The notes under the pieces were generated by a model. The model saw nothing but the letters and a program-made list of their open reading frames with translations, was not told where the DNA came from and did no database searches. Positions 43,059 to 54,417 of a DNA stretch of 64,000 nucleotides are shown here, piece after piece. This DNA is from Saccharibacillus sp. O23. Lineage in GTDB: Bacteria > Bacillota > Bacilli > Paenibacillales > Paenibacillaceae. Positions within the stretch are counted from its first letter, which is position 1. Every line of letters begins with the position of its first letter. Where the stretch lies: the NCBI RefSeq assembly GCF_002205895.1, contig NZ_NJDE01000031.1, positions 20,966 to 84,965 on the forward strand. Direction: 5' to 3'. A program made the translations under genes and the position numbers.

Positions 43059-44518
43059 TCAGCAGCCGCAGCCCAATTTCTCCTCCCCGCCAAAATCCAC
43101 CTGAGTCGGATAATCGTTGTCGAAGCAGGCCATGCACAATCCGCCTTTATAAGCGGAACGATCGTCGCCGTCGACGGCTTCGATCAAGCCTTCGTAGCTC
43201 AGGAAAGCGAGCGAGTCCGCGCCGATCTCTTCGCGGATCTCTTCGACGGTTCGGGTGGACGCGATCAGCTCGCGGCTGTCGGGCGTATCGATCCCGTAGA
43301 AGCAAGGATTTTTGAACGGAGGCGAAGTGATGCACACATGCACTTCGGTCGCGCCCGCTTCGCGAAGCAGGTTCACGATACGGCGGGACGTGGTGCCGCG
43401 TACGATCGAGTCGTCGATCATGACGACGCGTTTGCCTTCGACGACGCGGCGAACGGCGCTGAGCTTCATCTTCACGCCCTGCTCGCGCAGTTCTTGGCTC
43501 GGCTGGATGAAGGTCCTGCCGGTGTATTTGTTTTTGATCAAGCCAAGCTCGTACGGGATGCCCGTCTGCTCGGCGTAGCCGATCGCGGCCGAGATGCTGG
43601 AATCCGGCACGCCGGTGACGACGTCGGCGTCGACGAACTTCTCTCTCGCCAGCACGCTGCCCATGCGTTTGCGGGCGGAGTGCAGGTTCGAACCGTTCAT
43701 GTCGCTGTCCGGACGCGCGAAGTAGATATATTCCATCGCGCAAAGCGCTTTGCGCTGGCCTTCGGTGAAGCGGTCTTCGTGCAGACCGTCCCGGTCGAGC
43801 ACCAGCAGCTCGCCCGGACGGATATCGCGCACGATCTCCGCGCCGATCACTTCGAGCGCGCACGTCTCCGAGGTGAAGATATAAGCGTCGCCGAGACGGC
43901 CCATCGTCAGCGGACGCAGGCCGTTCGGGTCGCAGGTGACCAGCAGTTTGTCGTGCGTCAGCAGCATGAACGCATAGCCGCCGACGATCTTGTTCATCGC
44001 GTCTTTGGCCGCTTCGACGAACTCTTTCGGCGAACGGGCGATCAAGTGCGCCACGACTTCCGTGTCGCTGGTCGTCTGGAAGATCGAACCGCTCTCTTCC
44101 AGTTCGCGCCGGATCTGCGGCGCGTTCACGATGTTGCCGTTGGTCGCGACGGCGAGATCGCCGCCTTTATACTTGAACACGAGCGGCTGGGCGTTGGTCA
44201 AGCCTCCGCCTCCGCTCGTCGAATAGCGTACATGTCCGATGGAATGGCTTCCTTGAAGTCCGGCGAGGGTGTCCTTGTCGAAAACTTCTTTTACAAGACC
44301 CAGTCCGCGGTGATAATTGAACTTTTCTCCGGTGCTGACGCAAATCCCCGCGCTTTCCTCTCCCCGGTGCTGAAGTGCATGCAGACCGTAATAGGACAGG
44401 GACGCGGCATCCGGGTGTCCGTAGACCCCGAACACGCCGCATTCTTCGCGCAGCGTGTCGAACGGATCGATCTGATCCGCTCCCTCGTTGTAGTAATCCC
44501 CCGTCCACAACGGCTGCT

Positions 44519-44534
<16 letters not shown>
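43059..44534 (-). CDS. purF: Amidophosphoribosyltransferase
   Basis: The 491-residue enzyme makes phosphoribosylamine from PRPP and glutamine, the committed step. After a short propeptide the N-terminal nucleophile Cys appears in [13 protein letters not shown], followed by [15 protein letters not shown]. The PRPP loop is [18 protein letters not shown]. Cys residues including the C-terminal [12 protein letters not shown] pair fit the 4Fe-4S cluster of Bacillus-type PurF, whose loss inactivates the enzyme. ATG 44534 lies inside the last codons of purL (16-base overlap), preceded by GGGAGGATGCGATTCC. Confidence 0.96.
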
Positions 44535-46757
<2,223 letters not shown>

Positions 46758-46780
<23 letters not shown>

Positions 46781-47447
46781 GTTGTTCCCTCCAAGCTTTA
46801 ATGATCGATGTAAACATCTTCTGGCCGTCTACCGTACCGAGAATCTCGTTAACCGCCCGTTCCGGGTGCGGCATCATGCCGAGCACGTTGCCCGCTTTGT
46901 TCGTGATGCCGGCGATATCGTCGACCGAACCGTTCGGGTTGCTCTTATAGCGGAACGCGATCTGGTTGTTCGCGCGCAGTTCTTCAAGTGTTTCTTCGTC
47001 GCAGTAATAGTTGCCTTCGCCGTGCGCGATCGGGATAACGATTTCTTCGCCGGCTTCGTAGTCGCGGGTGAACGGCGTCGCGTTGTTTTCCACTTTCAGC
47101 ACCGTGTCGCGGCACGCGAATTTCATCGACATGTTGCGGCGCAGCGCGCCCGGAAGCAGTCCGGCTTCGGTCAAGATCTGGAAACCGTTGCAGATGCCGA
47201 GTACGAACTTGCCTTCTTCCGCCGCTTTCGCCACCTCGTTCATCACGGGAGCAAAACGCGAGATCGCGCCGCAGCGCAGGTAGTCGCCGTACGAGAAGCC
47301 GCCCGGCACGATGATGCAGTCGTAAGCCGACAGATCCGTCGCCGTGTGCCAGACATAATCGACCGGCTCGCCGAGGACGTTTTCTACCGCTTTGTAACAG
47401 TCGATGTCGCAGTTGGAACCGGGAAATACGAGCACTGCAAATTTCAT
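46758..47447 (-). CDS. purQ: FGAM synthase, glutaminase subunit
   Basis: The 229-residue class I glutamine amidotransferase starts [20 protein letters not shown] at ATG 47447, with GGAGGG in the end of purS. The nucleophile Cys is in [20 protein letters not shown], and the His/Glu in [14 protein letters not shown]. It releases ammonia from glutamine for PurL in a complex with PurS. Overlap with purL is 23 bases. Confidence 0.96.
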
Positions 47448-47452
47448 GGCGC

Positions 47453-47695
47453 TTAACCCTCCAGTTCGTAGCGGTAATCTTCGACGACGGTGTTGGCCAG
47501 CAGCTTTTCGCACATCTCTTTTACGCGGTCTCCGGCGGCTTCCTTGCTCACGTCGCCGAGTTCGAGCTCCATGTATTTGCCGACGCGCAGGCTTTCCACT
47601 TCGTTGAAGCCGAGCGAGTGCAGCGCGCCTTGAACGGCAACGCCTTGCGGATCGAGTACGCTTTGCTTGATGGTGACGTAGACTTTGGCTTTCAT
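47453..47695 (-). CDS. purS: FGAM synthase subunit PurS
   Basis: The 80-residue protein matches Pur[21 protein letters not shown] at the start, [19 protein letters not shown] in the middle, [17 protein letters not shown] at the end. It bridges PurQ and PurL and helps ammonia channelling. CGGGAGGACATTC precedes ATG 47695. It lies between purC (171-base gap) and purQ (5-base gap). Confidence 0.95.
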   Translation of the reverse strand: MKAKVYVTIKQSVLDPQGVAVQGALHSLGFNEVESLRVGKYMELELGDVSKEAAGDRVKEMCEKLLANTVVEDYRYELEG

Positions 47696-47866
47696 GAATG
47701 TCCTCCCGGATTAAGGCCTTCCCGCTCCGCTGTTTGTTGTGGGTGAAAAACTTGGCGGATGCGGGCATGAGGCCGTTTGATAGTGGTGTAACGTGCGGTT
47801 GAGACGCTTTCGTCCCTGACGGGACACGCTCGAACATGGGTGCGAAGAAACATTTGCGAGATACGA

Positions 47867-48772
47867 TCAGAGCGAAATCAAACTTTTGCGGGTCAAGCGC
47901 TCGTAGATGCCCAGATAACGCAGCGACGTCTCGCGGACGACGCTTTCCGGCAGCGGGTCGGGCGCGCTGTTCTTGTCCCAATCGGTGCCCGACAGATAGG
48001 CGCGAACCGGCTCTTTGTCCATGCTGTCGATCTCGATATCGAGCGCGTATTTGTCTTCCGCCCAGAAACGGGAAGAATCCGGCGTGAAGATCTCGTCGAT
48101 CAGGACGACTTTGCCGTCGACCAAGCCGAACTCGAATTTGCAGTCCGCCAAGATGATGCCTTTCTCGGCGCAGACCTTGCGGGCGAACGCGTAGAGGGCC
48201 AAGCTTTTGTCCCGCAGTTCCGCAGACAATTCCGCGCCGACCAGCTCTTCCATGCGCGCGAACGGAATGTCTTCGTCGTGGCCGACGTCGTTTTTCGCGG
48301 CCGGGGTGAAGATCGGTTCCGGCAGCGGCGAGTTCTTGCGCAGGCCGGCCGGAAGCTCGATGCCGTTGACCGCGCCGCTCGACTGATACTGCCGCCAACC
48401 GCCGCCCGTGATATAACCGCGCACGACGCATTCGATATCGATCCGCTGCGCTTTGCGCGTGACCATGATGCGGTATCTCAGCGCTTCCGGGTCTTTGGCG
48501 ATGGAACCGAGCTTCTCCACATCAGTGTGGATCACGTGGTTCTCCAGCAGATCCGCCGTTTGTTCGAACCAGTAAGCGCTCAGGCTGTTCAGCACGTCCC
48601 CTTTGTGCGGAATGGCCGGATCGAGCACGTAGTCGAACGCGGAGATGCGATCGGTCACGACGATCAGGTAATGCTCGCCGAGATCGTACAGCTCGCGCAC
48701 TTTGCCTTTATAGAGCAGCGGCGCGTCCACCAGATGTTCGGCGGTGGACAGAGCCTGCGTGGATGCGGACAT
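47867..48772 (-). CDS. purC: SAICAR synthase
   Basis: The 301-residue protein, from ATG 48772 (AAGGGGAAAAGTTTC upstream), joins aspartate to CAIR with ATP. Motifs: [53 protein letters not shown], and [20 protein letters not shown] with DSSRFW. It is longer than Bacillus subtilis PurC (about 240 residues) and has the insertion with [20 protein letters not shown] typical of the longer, yeast-like SAICAR synthase subfamily, which is the odd point for a Firmicute. Confidence 0.93.
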   Translation of the reverse strand: MSASTQALSTAEHLVDAPLLYKGKVRELYDLGEHYLIVVTDRISAFDYVLDPAIPHKGDVLNSLSAYWFEQTADLLENHVIHTDVEKLGSIAKDPEALRYRIMVTRKAQRIDIECVVRGYITGGGWRQYQSSGAVNGIELPAGLRKNSPLPEPIFTPAAKNDVGHDEDIPFARMEELVGAELSAELRDKSLALYAFARKVCAEKGIILADCKFEFGLVDGKVVLIDEIFTPDSSRFWAEDKYALDIEIDSMDKEPVRAYLSGTDWDKNSAPDPLPESVVRETSLRYLGIYERLTRKSLISL

Positions 48773-48913
48773 GAAACTTTTCCCCCTTAACGTAAACTGA
48801 ATTCCGAAGTTCAACATGCTTTGTCTCGATCAGATGAACGGTTCCGCCCTTCGGAAGGTTCGTACATCATTGAAGCACGAACCTCCGTCGAGCGAAATCC
48901 GAATGTTTAGCGA

Positions 48914-50212
48914 TTACTCGTTCAGTCCGAGTTTGGCGAAGATCGTATCGACATGCTTCAGATGCCAAGCCGGATTGAACGCGTCTTCGATCTCTTCCGT
49001 GCTCAGCACGTCCGTGATCGCCGGGCTGGCCAGCACGATTTCTTTGAAGCTGCGCTGTTCTTCCCAAGCCTGCATCGCGCGCGGCTGCACGGTATCGTAA
49101 GCCGTCTCGCGGCTCATGCCGGAGTCGATCAGCTTGGTCAGGATGCGGCCGGAGAACGGCACGCCGTAAGTGCGCTCCATGTTGCGCTTCATGTTCTCCG
49201 GGAACACCGTCAAGTTCTTGATGATGTTGCCGAAACGGTTCAGCATGTAGTTCAGCAGCATGGTCGCGTCCGGCAGGATCACGCGTTCCGCCGAAGAGTG
49301 CGAGATGTCGCGTTCATGCCACAGGCCTACGTTCTCGTACGCCGTCAGCATATGTCCGCGGATGACGCGGGACAAGCCGGAGATGTTCTCGCTGCCGATC
49401 GGATTGCGTTTGTGCGGCATCGCCGACGAACCTTTCTGACCTTTGGCAAAAGCTTCTTCCACCTCGCGGAACTCGCTTTTTTGCAGGGCGCGGACTTCGA
49501 TCGCGAACTTGTCGAGCGACGTCGCGACCAGCGCGAGCGAAGCCATGTATTCGGCGTGGCGGTCGCGCTGAAGCGTCTGCGTCGAGATCGGAGCCGGCTT
49601 CGTGCCGAGTTTGGCGCAGACGATCTCTTCCACGCGCGGGTCGATATTCGCATACGTGCCGACCGCGCCGGACATTTTGCCGTACTGCACGCCGTCCGCC
49701 GCATGGCGGAAACGCTCGAGGTTGCGCTTCATTTCTTCGTGCCAGAGCGCCATCTTCAAGCCGAAAGTCGTCGGTTCCGCGTGCACGCCGTGCGTACGGC
49801 CCATCATCGGAGTGTTTTTATAGGCGATCGCTTTGTCTTTCAGGATCTCGATGAAGTTCAAGATGTCGCGTTCGAGGATCTGATTGGCCTGCAGCAGCAG
49901 GTAGCCGAGCGCGGTGTCGACGACGTCCGTCGAAGTCAGTCCGTAATGCACCCATTTGCGTTCTTCGCCGAGGCTTTCGGATACGGCGCGGGTGAACGCG
50001 ATCACGTCGTGGCGCGTCTCCTGTTCGATCTCGTAGATGCGGTCGATATCGAAAGTCGCGTTCTCGCGGATCTTCTTGACGTCTTCCGCCGGGATCGCGC
50101 CCAGTTCGACCCACGCTTCGCACGCGCAGATTTCCACTTCCAGCCAAGCTTTGAATTTGTTTTCCTCGCTCCAGATGTTGCGCATTTCCGGTCTGCTGTA
50201 ACGTTCGATCAT
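48914..50212 (-). CDS. purB: Adenylosuccinate lyase
   Basis: The 432-residue protein starts [14 protein letters not shown] at ATG 50212, with TTTGGAGG 11 bases upstream; the length equals that of B. subtilis PurB. It cleaves SAICAR and adenylosuccinate, releasing fumarate. The superfamily signature loop [16 protein letters not shown] with the catalytic Ser is present, as are [13 protein letters not shown] and [14 protein letters not shown] (His). It is a homotetramer in characterised members. Confidence 0.96.
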   Translation of the reverse strand: MIERYSRPEMRNIWSEENKFKAWLEVEICACEAWVELGAIPAEDVKKIRENATFDIDRIYEIEQETRHDVIAFTRAVSESLGEERKWVHYGLTSTDVVDTALGYLLLQANQILERDILNFIEILKDKAIAYKNTPMMGRTHGVHAEPTTFGLKMALWHEEMKRNLERFRHAADGVQYGKMSGAVGTYANIDPRVEEIVCAKLGTKPAPISTQTLQRDRHAEYMASLALVATSLDKFAIEVRALQKSEFREVEEAFAKGQKGSSAMPHKRNPIGSENISGLSRVIRGHMLTAYENVGLWHERDISHSSAERVILPDATMLLNYMLNRFGNIIKNLTVFPENMKRNMERTYGVPFSGRILTKLIDSGMSRETAYDTVQPRAMQAWEEQRSFKEIVLASPAITDVLSTEEIEDAFNPAWHLKHVDTIFAKLGLNE

Positions 50213-50378
50213 AAGGGGAATAGCCTCCAAAAAGTAAAGTTTGAGGTTCGCCGTCCGTCTCCACCGAACCGAGGCGGGCGAAACCTTCTTCTATTATATA
50301 AGGGATTGCGGCTCGGCAGAGTCCCGAGTACGGGACGCATTCGAGCATCCGGATTCTCGCAGGCGGCTGCCCGGAGCT

Positions 50379-51542
50379 TTACTCCGCGGGCCAGATGCCG
50401 GCGTCTTCGATCCAAGCCAGCGCGTCGGCCGTGTCGCCGCAGAGCAGATTGATATGCCCCATCTTGCGGCCGGTCTTCGCTTCGGCTTTGCCGTACAGAT
50501 GGAACTTCGGCCGAACGGCCGCAGTTCCGACGCTCTCCGGCGAGAGCATCAGCTCGTGCACGCCGTCCAGATGTTCGCCGAGCACGTTGACCATGACGAC
50601 CGGCGTCCGCAGTTCCGGACTTCCGAGCGGCAGGCCGCAGATCGCGCGGACATGCTGCTCGAACTGCGACGTCGTGCAGGCTTCCATCGTGTAATGGCCG
50701 GAATTATGCGGCCGGGGCGCGACTTCGTTGACGTAGAGGCGGCCGTCCTCGCCGTAGAACATCTCGACCGCGAGCAGCCCCACGGCGCCGAGCGATTCCG
50801 CGATGCGGGCGGCGAGCCGCTCCGCTTCGGCCAGCACGTCCGCCGGCACGCGGGCCGGCACGATCGAAGCGTGCAGGATGCCGCGGCGGTGAATATTTTC
50901 CGCCGGCGGGAACGTGCTCGTCTCGCCGAGCGAGCTGCGAGCCGCGATGACCGAGATCTCGCAGCGGAAATCGACAAACTTCTCGAGCACCAGCTCCGCG
51001 CCCGATGCCGACAGCTCCGCATAGGCCTGCGCCGCTTCTTCCGCGGCGTGGATCACGAACTGCCCTTTGCCGTCGTAGCCTCCGGTGGCGGTCTTCAGCA
51101 CGCAAGGCGTGCCCAGACGCGCGACCGCAGCGTCCAATTCCGCCGCGCTTCCGATCGCCGCGTAAGGGGCGACCGTCGCCCCCGCCGCTTCCAGCGCCGC
51201 CTTCTCGCGCAGGCGGTGCTGGGTCGTGTAGAGCAGACGGCTGCCCTGCGGCACGTACGACCGTTCTTCGAGCAGAGCGGCCACTTCCGCGTCCACGTTC
51301 TCGAACTCGTACGTGATCACGTCCGTCCGCGCGGCCAGTTCCGCCGCCGCGTCCTTGTCCGAGTAGGCGGCGACGATCTGCGCCGCCACCTGCCCGCTCG
51401 GCCCTTCCGGCGCCGGGTCCAGCGCCACGAAGCGGTAACCCAGCGGCGCTCCGGCCAGCGCCATCATGCGGCCGAGTTGGCCGCCGCCCAGCACGCCGAT
51501 CGTCGCGCCCGGCTCGATCACGCGCGCTCCGCTGCGCTCCAT
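50379..51542 (-). CDS. purK: N5-carboxyaminoimidazole ribonucleotide synthase
   Basis: The 387-residue ATP-grasp enzyme carboxylates AIR with bicarbonate and ATP. I chose ATG 51542 because GGGAGGAACGA lies just upstream; ATG 51563, overlapping the purE stop as ATGA, would add seven residues. Motifs: TIGVLGGGQLGRMMALAGAP, VLKTATGGYDGKGQFVI, LAVEMFYGEDGRLYVNEVAP and RPHNSGHYTMEAC. The product feeds PurE next door. Confidence 0.95.
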   Translation of the reverse strand: MERSGARVIEPGATIGVLGGGQLGRMMALAGAPLGYRFVALDPAPEGPSGQVAAQIVAAYSDKDAAAELAARTDVITYEFENVDAEVAALLEERSYVPQGSRLLYTTQHRLREKAALEAAGATVAPYAAIGSAAELDAAVARLGTPCVLKTATGGYDGKGQFVIHAAEEAAQAYAELSASGAELVLEKFVDFRCEISVIAARSSLGETSTFPPAENIHRRGILHASIVPARVPADVLAEAERLAARIAESLGAVGLLAVEMFYGEDGRLYVNEVAPRPHNSGHYTMEACTTSQFEQHVRAICGLPLGSPELRTPVVMVNVLGEHLDGVHELMLSPESVGTAAVRPKFHLYGKAEAKTGRKMGHINLLCGDTADALAWIEDAGIWPAE

Positions 51543-51559
51543 TCCGTTCGTTCCTCCCG

Positions 51560-52042
51560 TCATGGCAGCTCCGCTTCCAGCACTTCGCGCTCGATTCTCG
51601 CGCGGCGGGCGACGACGCGATCCAGCACCGCGTCGTCGGCGGCGCCCACGATCTGCGCCGCCAGCAGCCCGGCGTTGATCGCGCCGGCCTTGCCGATCGC
51701 GACCGTCGCCACCGGGATGCCGCCCGGCATCTGCACGATCGACAACAGCGAATCCAGTCCGTTCAGCGCGGCCGACTTGACCGGCACGCCGATCACCGGC
51801 AGCGGAGTCTTCGCCGCGACCATGCCCGGCAGATGCGCCGCGCCGCCGGCGCCCGCGATAATAACGCGGAAACCGCGCTCGCGCGCTTTCTCCGCGTATT
51901 CGAACATCAGGTCCGGCGTCCGGTGAGCCGAAACGACCTTTTTCTCGTAAGCAATCTCCAGCTCGTCGAGGATCTGACAAGCATGCTGCATCGTTTCCCA
52001 GTCCGATGTACTGCCCATAATGACCGCTACCTGCAAAGACAT
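51560..52042 (-). CDS. purE: N5-CAIR mutase, class I PurE
   Basis: The 160-residue protein begins [18 protein letters not shown], with the phosphate-binding [20 protein letters not shown] carries the catalytic His, and [17 protein letters not shown] the glycine loop. It moves the carboxylate from N5-CAIR to C4, giving CAIR. It is the first gene of the pur operon, after a 430-nt leader with a guanine riboswitch. GGAGTGTGAACC precedes ATG 52042. Confidence 0.96.
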   Translation of the reverse strand: MSLQVAVIMGSTSDWETMQHACQILDELEIAYEKKVVSAHRTPDLMFEYAEKARERGFRVIIAGAGGAAHLPGMVAAKTPLPVIGVPVKSAALNGLDSLLSIVQMPGGIPVATVAIGKAGAINAGLLAAQIVGAADDAVLDRVVARRARIEREVLEAELP

Positions 52043-52089
52043 GGTTCACACTCCAATATCGATCGTTTTTTTGACGCCGCCGTGCATGC

Positions 52090-52141
52090 AAAAAAGTCCG
52101 GCATTTCCGCAAAATCATAATGATCTCTCGGGAATCCGGAC
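52090..52141 (-). terminator. Attenuator terminator in the pur leader
   Basis: Read leftward, GTCCGGATTCC pairs with GGAAATGCCGGAC around an A/T-rich inner hairpin (GATCATTATGATT) and is followed by TTTTTTGC. It lies 48 bases before purE and about 215 nt after the aptamer, so it is the probable expression platform of the riboswitch. Confidence 0.75.
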
Positions 52142-52353
52142 ACGGAAATAAACGTGGGGTACAGCCGTTCCCGAGACCCGTGCGTAAACGGGCGCGAGGC
52201 CGGAAAATGTCGGTTTCCTTAAAGCGAAGCTGCCGGGGCAGCCGCCGAAACCTATTCCCGTCCGCAAGAGAGCGTACAAAGCCGGCAGCCGGTTCGACCG
52301 GTGCCGTTCTCGGCGAATCGCGCCGTCGGCGCGGTCCGCCGGACCCTGCGTTT

Positions 52354-52424
52354 GTTCCGTAGTCCGGAAATTCACGGTTCCCGGGTAGATACTGCCGGGC
52401 CACATCCCCAGCTTTATACGGTAC
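52354..52424 (-). promoter_or_regulatory. Guanine (purine) riboswitch aptamer
   Basis: On the minus strand P1 CCGTA/TACGG encloses P2 GCTGGG/CCCGGC with loop GATGTGG, J2/3 TATCTACC, P3 CGGGAA/TTTCCG with loop CCGTGAA, and J3/1 ending GGACTACGG. These match the purine-riboswitch consensus, including the seven-base kissing loops. The specificity base in GGACTA is C, which pairs guanine rather than adenine. It lies in the leader of purE and would turn the operon off when guanine is abundant. Confidence 0.9.
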
Positions 52425-52475
52425 GTTGTTCGATTATGTTCGAGGCGCGGCAGCTCCGCGCCCGACTTCAGTTCC

Positions 52476-52505
52476 AGTTTAACAATTCCGTACACGCCAT
52501 GTCAA
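52476..52505 (-). promoter_or_regulatory. Promoter of the pur operon
   Basis: On the minus strand TTGACA (52505-52500) and TAAACT (52481-52476) are spaced by 18 bases. The -35 lies directly next to the PurBox pair. Transcription would start near 52468, giving a leader of about 425 nt. Confidence 0.7.
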
Positions 52506-52509
52506 ATTA

Positions 52510-52553
52510 AAAACCGAACATTTCAAAAATGTAAAATCCGAATGTTCGTTTTT
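52510..52553. promoter_or_regulatory. Inverted pair of PurBoxes (PurR sites)
   Basis: AAAACCGAACATT (52510-52522) matches the PurBox consensus AWWWCCGAACWWT completely. The opposite-strand AAAAACGAACATT (52541-52553) matches with one change. The 18-base gap and inverted arrangement upstream of the -35 are those of PurR-repressed Bacillus operons, where PRPP relieves repression. purR itself is not in the window. Confidence 0.88.
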
Positions 52554-52634
52554 GATCTGTAACCGGACAGAATATCGGTGAAAACGTTCACTTACCTGCT
52601 CGTTCTGGCCAAAAATGTAAACGGATCAAGCATA

Positions 52635-52674
52635 CAAAAAAGCTCCGCCGAACCGATAAGGTCCGGCGAAGCTT
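52635..52674 (-). terminator. Terminator after the universal stress protein gene
   Basis: Read leftward, AAGCT.CGCCG.ACC pairs with GGT.CGGCG.AGCTT and is followed by six T, 40 bases past the stop codon. Confidence 0.85.
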
Positions 52675-52711
52675 CATGCGGCTTCACGGCCGACTTTTCT
52701 TGTTTGGTTGA

Positions 52712-53146
52712 TTACTTGACGACCAGAACCGGAACCCGCGCCTGCTGCACGACGTTATGGCTGACGCTGCCGAGCACGAATTCCCGGATCGCGCCCAAGC
52801 CGCGGCTGCCGATGATGATCAGATCGGCTTCCAGCTCTTTGGCGTATTCCAGAATCAACACGGCCGGCGCGCCTTGGCGCATCTCGATCCGGGCGTCGAC
52901 GCCCGCTTCGCGGATGCGGCGGCGAGCTTCTTCTACGGTCTGCTCCGCCAGATCGAAGAATTCTTTGTTGACGCTGCCCGGTACGGGAGCGATCCCGTCG
53001 CCCACGAAAAAGCGCGGATAATCGTAAACGTGCAGCACTTCAAGCACGGCGCCCGGCGAAGCTGTCACCAACGAGACAGCGCGATCGAGCGCTTTGTTCG
53101 AAGCTTTGGAGCCGTCGTAGGCTACCAGAATTTTGGAGAACAGCAT
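52712..53146 (-). CDS. Universal stress protein (UspA family)
   Basis: The 144-residue protein from ATG 53146 starts KILVAYDGSKASNKALDRAV and ends with the nucleotide-binding loop IIIGSRGLGAIREFVLGSVS, followed by HNVVQQARVPVLVV. The G-2x-G-9x-G(S/T) pattern indicates the ATP-binding subclass. USPs are small cytoplasmic dimers of unclear biochemical role, often induced by starvation. AAAGAGG lies upstream of the start. The gene is monocistronic. Confidence 0.92.
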   Translation of the reverse strand: MLFSKILVAYDGSKASNKALDRAVSLVTASPGAVLEVLHVYDYPRFFVGDGIAPVPGSVNKEFFDLAEQTVEEARRRIREAGVDARIEMRQGAPAVLILEYAKELEADLIIIGSRGLGAIREFVLGSVSHNVVQQARVPVLVVK

Positions 53147-53301
53147 GATGAAGCACCTCTTTCCCTCTATTCGGGCTGCGTTCGGGTCCTGCTGCCGCAA
53201 GGAACGCCGAATCCCCGTCACTTCTCATTATTACCCTTCGGAAAAGGGAAATCAAACAGCCTTGCTTGCCTTCTTCGCGTATGCGGAAGGCCAAAAAGCC
53301 T

Positions 53302-53598
53302 TTATCTGCCGAATAGGTAATACAAGCCGCCGTACACGGCGATATTGAGCACGAGAAGCGCGGGAATCCCGAACCGGAACGAGGCGTGCTTGGTTTTGTG
53401 CCGCTTGGTCGACATGGCGATCCAGATGCCCAGCGCCCCTCCGACCGCGGCCCACGTAAACAGGGTACGCTCCGGTACTCTGCGCCGGTTGCGCTTGGCT
53501 TTTTGCTTGTCGGATGCCATGACGGCATAAGCGATCACGTTCAGCGCAAGCAGCCAGATCGTCAAGACGAGGGTGGGCTGTGGGATTGCGAACGTCAT
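53302..53598 (-). CDS. DUF1294 small membrane protein
   Basis: The 98-residue protein starts at ATG 53598 (AAAGGAGTGAATCCC upstream). It has a first membrane helix (LVLTIWLLALNVIAYAVMA), a basic loop SDKQKAKRNRRRVPERTLFT, a Gly-rich helix (WAAVGGALGIWIAM), the segment RHKTKHASFRFGIPAL and a third helix (LNIAVYGGLYYLF). This is the standard DUF1294 pattern; the function is unknown. An open frame extends upstream through a 42-bp tandem repeat but has no ribosome site. Confidence 0.85.
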   Translation of the reverse strand: MTFAIPQPTLVLTIWLLALNVIAYAVMASDKQKAKRNRRRVPERTLFTWAAVGGALGIWIAMSTKRHKTKHASFRFGIPALLVLNIAVYGGLYYLFGR

Positions 53599-53691
53599 GG
53601 GATTCACTCCTTTTTCTTGGTGTAGATTCTTGGTGCAAAGATATATGTAGCTGGACGGGGAGGGAACGTGAGCAGGGGGTTTGGCGTTTGG

Positions 53692-53769
53692 GGCGGGGCT
53701 GCGCTCGTGTGCGGGATTTGCGCTTGGCGCTTCGGCGGGGCTGCGCTCGTTTGCGGGATTCGCGCTTGG
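53692..53769. repeat. Two-unit 42-bp tandem repeat
   Basis: A 36-base block beginning GGCGGGGCTGCGCTCG occurs at 53692 and again at 53734 with two mismatches. It lies between the DUF1294 gene and the LuxR-type regulator gene, with no gene of its own. Confidence 0.7.
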
Positions 53770-53786
53770 AGCGTGCGCGAATCTTT

Positions 53787-53814
53787 GCTTCATTCAGATA
53801 AAGCCTGAATGAAG
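53787..53814 (-). terminator. Hairpin directly after the response-regulator stop
   Basis: GCTTCATTCAG and CTGAATGAAGC are perfectly complementary around a 6-base loop. The downstream T-run is weak (AAAGATTC), so termination may be partial. Confidence 0.45.
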
Positions 53815-54417
53815 CTAAATCCACCCTTTCTCCTCCGCCAACTTCACCGCTTCGATCCGGCTTTTGACCGCCAGTTTTCCCAGCGTCTCCGAAATGTAAT
53901 TCCGCACCGTGCCGTACGACAGATGCAGGGTCTCGGCGATCTCGTTGGCGCTGCGGCCGCCGGCGGCCAGACGAAGGATCTCTTGTTCGCGCGCGGTCAG
54001 CGGGTTCTCTTCGCGCAGGCTTCCGAAGACCAGCTCGGGCGATACTTCGCGGTGTCCCTGCATCACGCGGCGGATCGACTCGGCCAGTTTCTCTGCCGGC
54101 TCGTCTTTGAGCAGATAACCCTGGATTCCCGCTTTGACGCCCCGTTCGAAATATCCCGGGCGGGCGAAGGTCGTCAGGATGACGATTTTACAGGACGAAC
54201 CCGCCGCGCTCAAGCGCTCGGCTACGTCCAACCCGCTCAGTTTGGGCATCTCGATGTCCATCAGGCATACGTCCGGCCGAAGACGCTCGATCGATTGCAG
54301 CGCTTCTTCGCCGTCGCCCGCTTCGCCCACGACTTCGATATCGTCTTCCAAGCCCAGAAGCGAAGCCATCGCTCCGCGCAGCAGCCGTTGATCTTCGGCT
54401 ATGATGATCCGAATCAT
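53815..54417 (-). CDS. NarL/LuxR-family response regulator (DesR-like)
   Basis: The 200-residue protein has a receiver (IRIIIAEDQRLLRGAMASLL, phospho-acceptor Asp in DVCLMDIEMPKLSG, Lys in YLLKDEPAEKL) and a C-terminal LuxR helix-turn-helix (LTAREQEILRLAAGGRSANE, then IAETLHLSYGTVRNYISETL). ATG 54417 overlaps the kinase stop as ATGA. It belongs with the adjacent DesK-like kinase and ABC exporter, the arrangement of B. subtilis yvfRSTU, and probably controls that operon. Confidence 0.92.
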   Translation of the reverse strand: MIRIIIAEDQRLLRGAMASLLGLEDDIEVVGEAGDGEEALQSIERLRPDVCLMDIEMPKLSGLDVAERLSAAGSSCKIVILTTFARPGYFERGVKAGIQGYLLKDEPAEKLAESIRRVMQGHREVSPELVFGSLREENPLTAREQEILRLAAGGRSANEIAETLHLSYGTVRNYISETLGKLAVKSRIEAVKLAEEKGWI

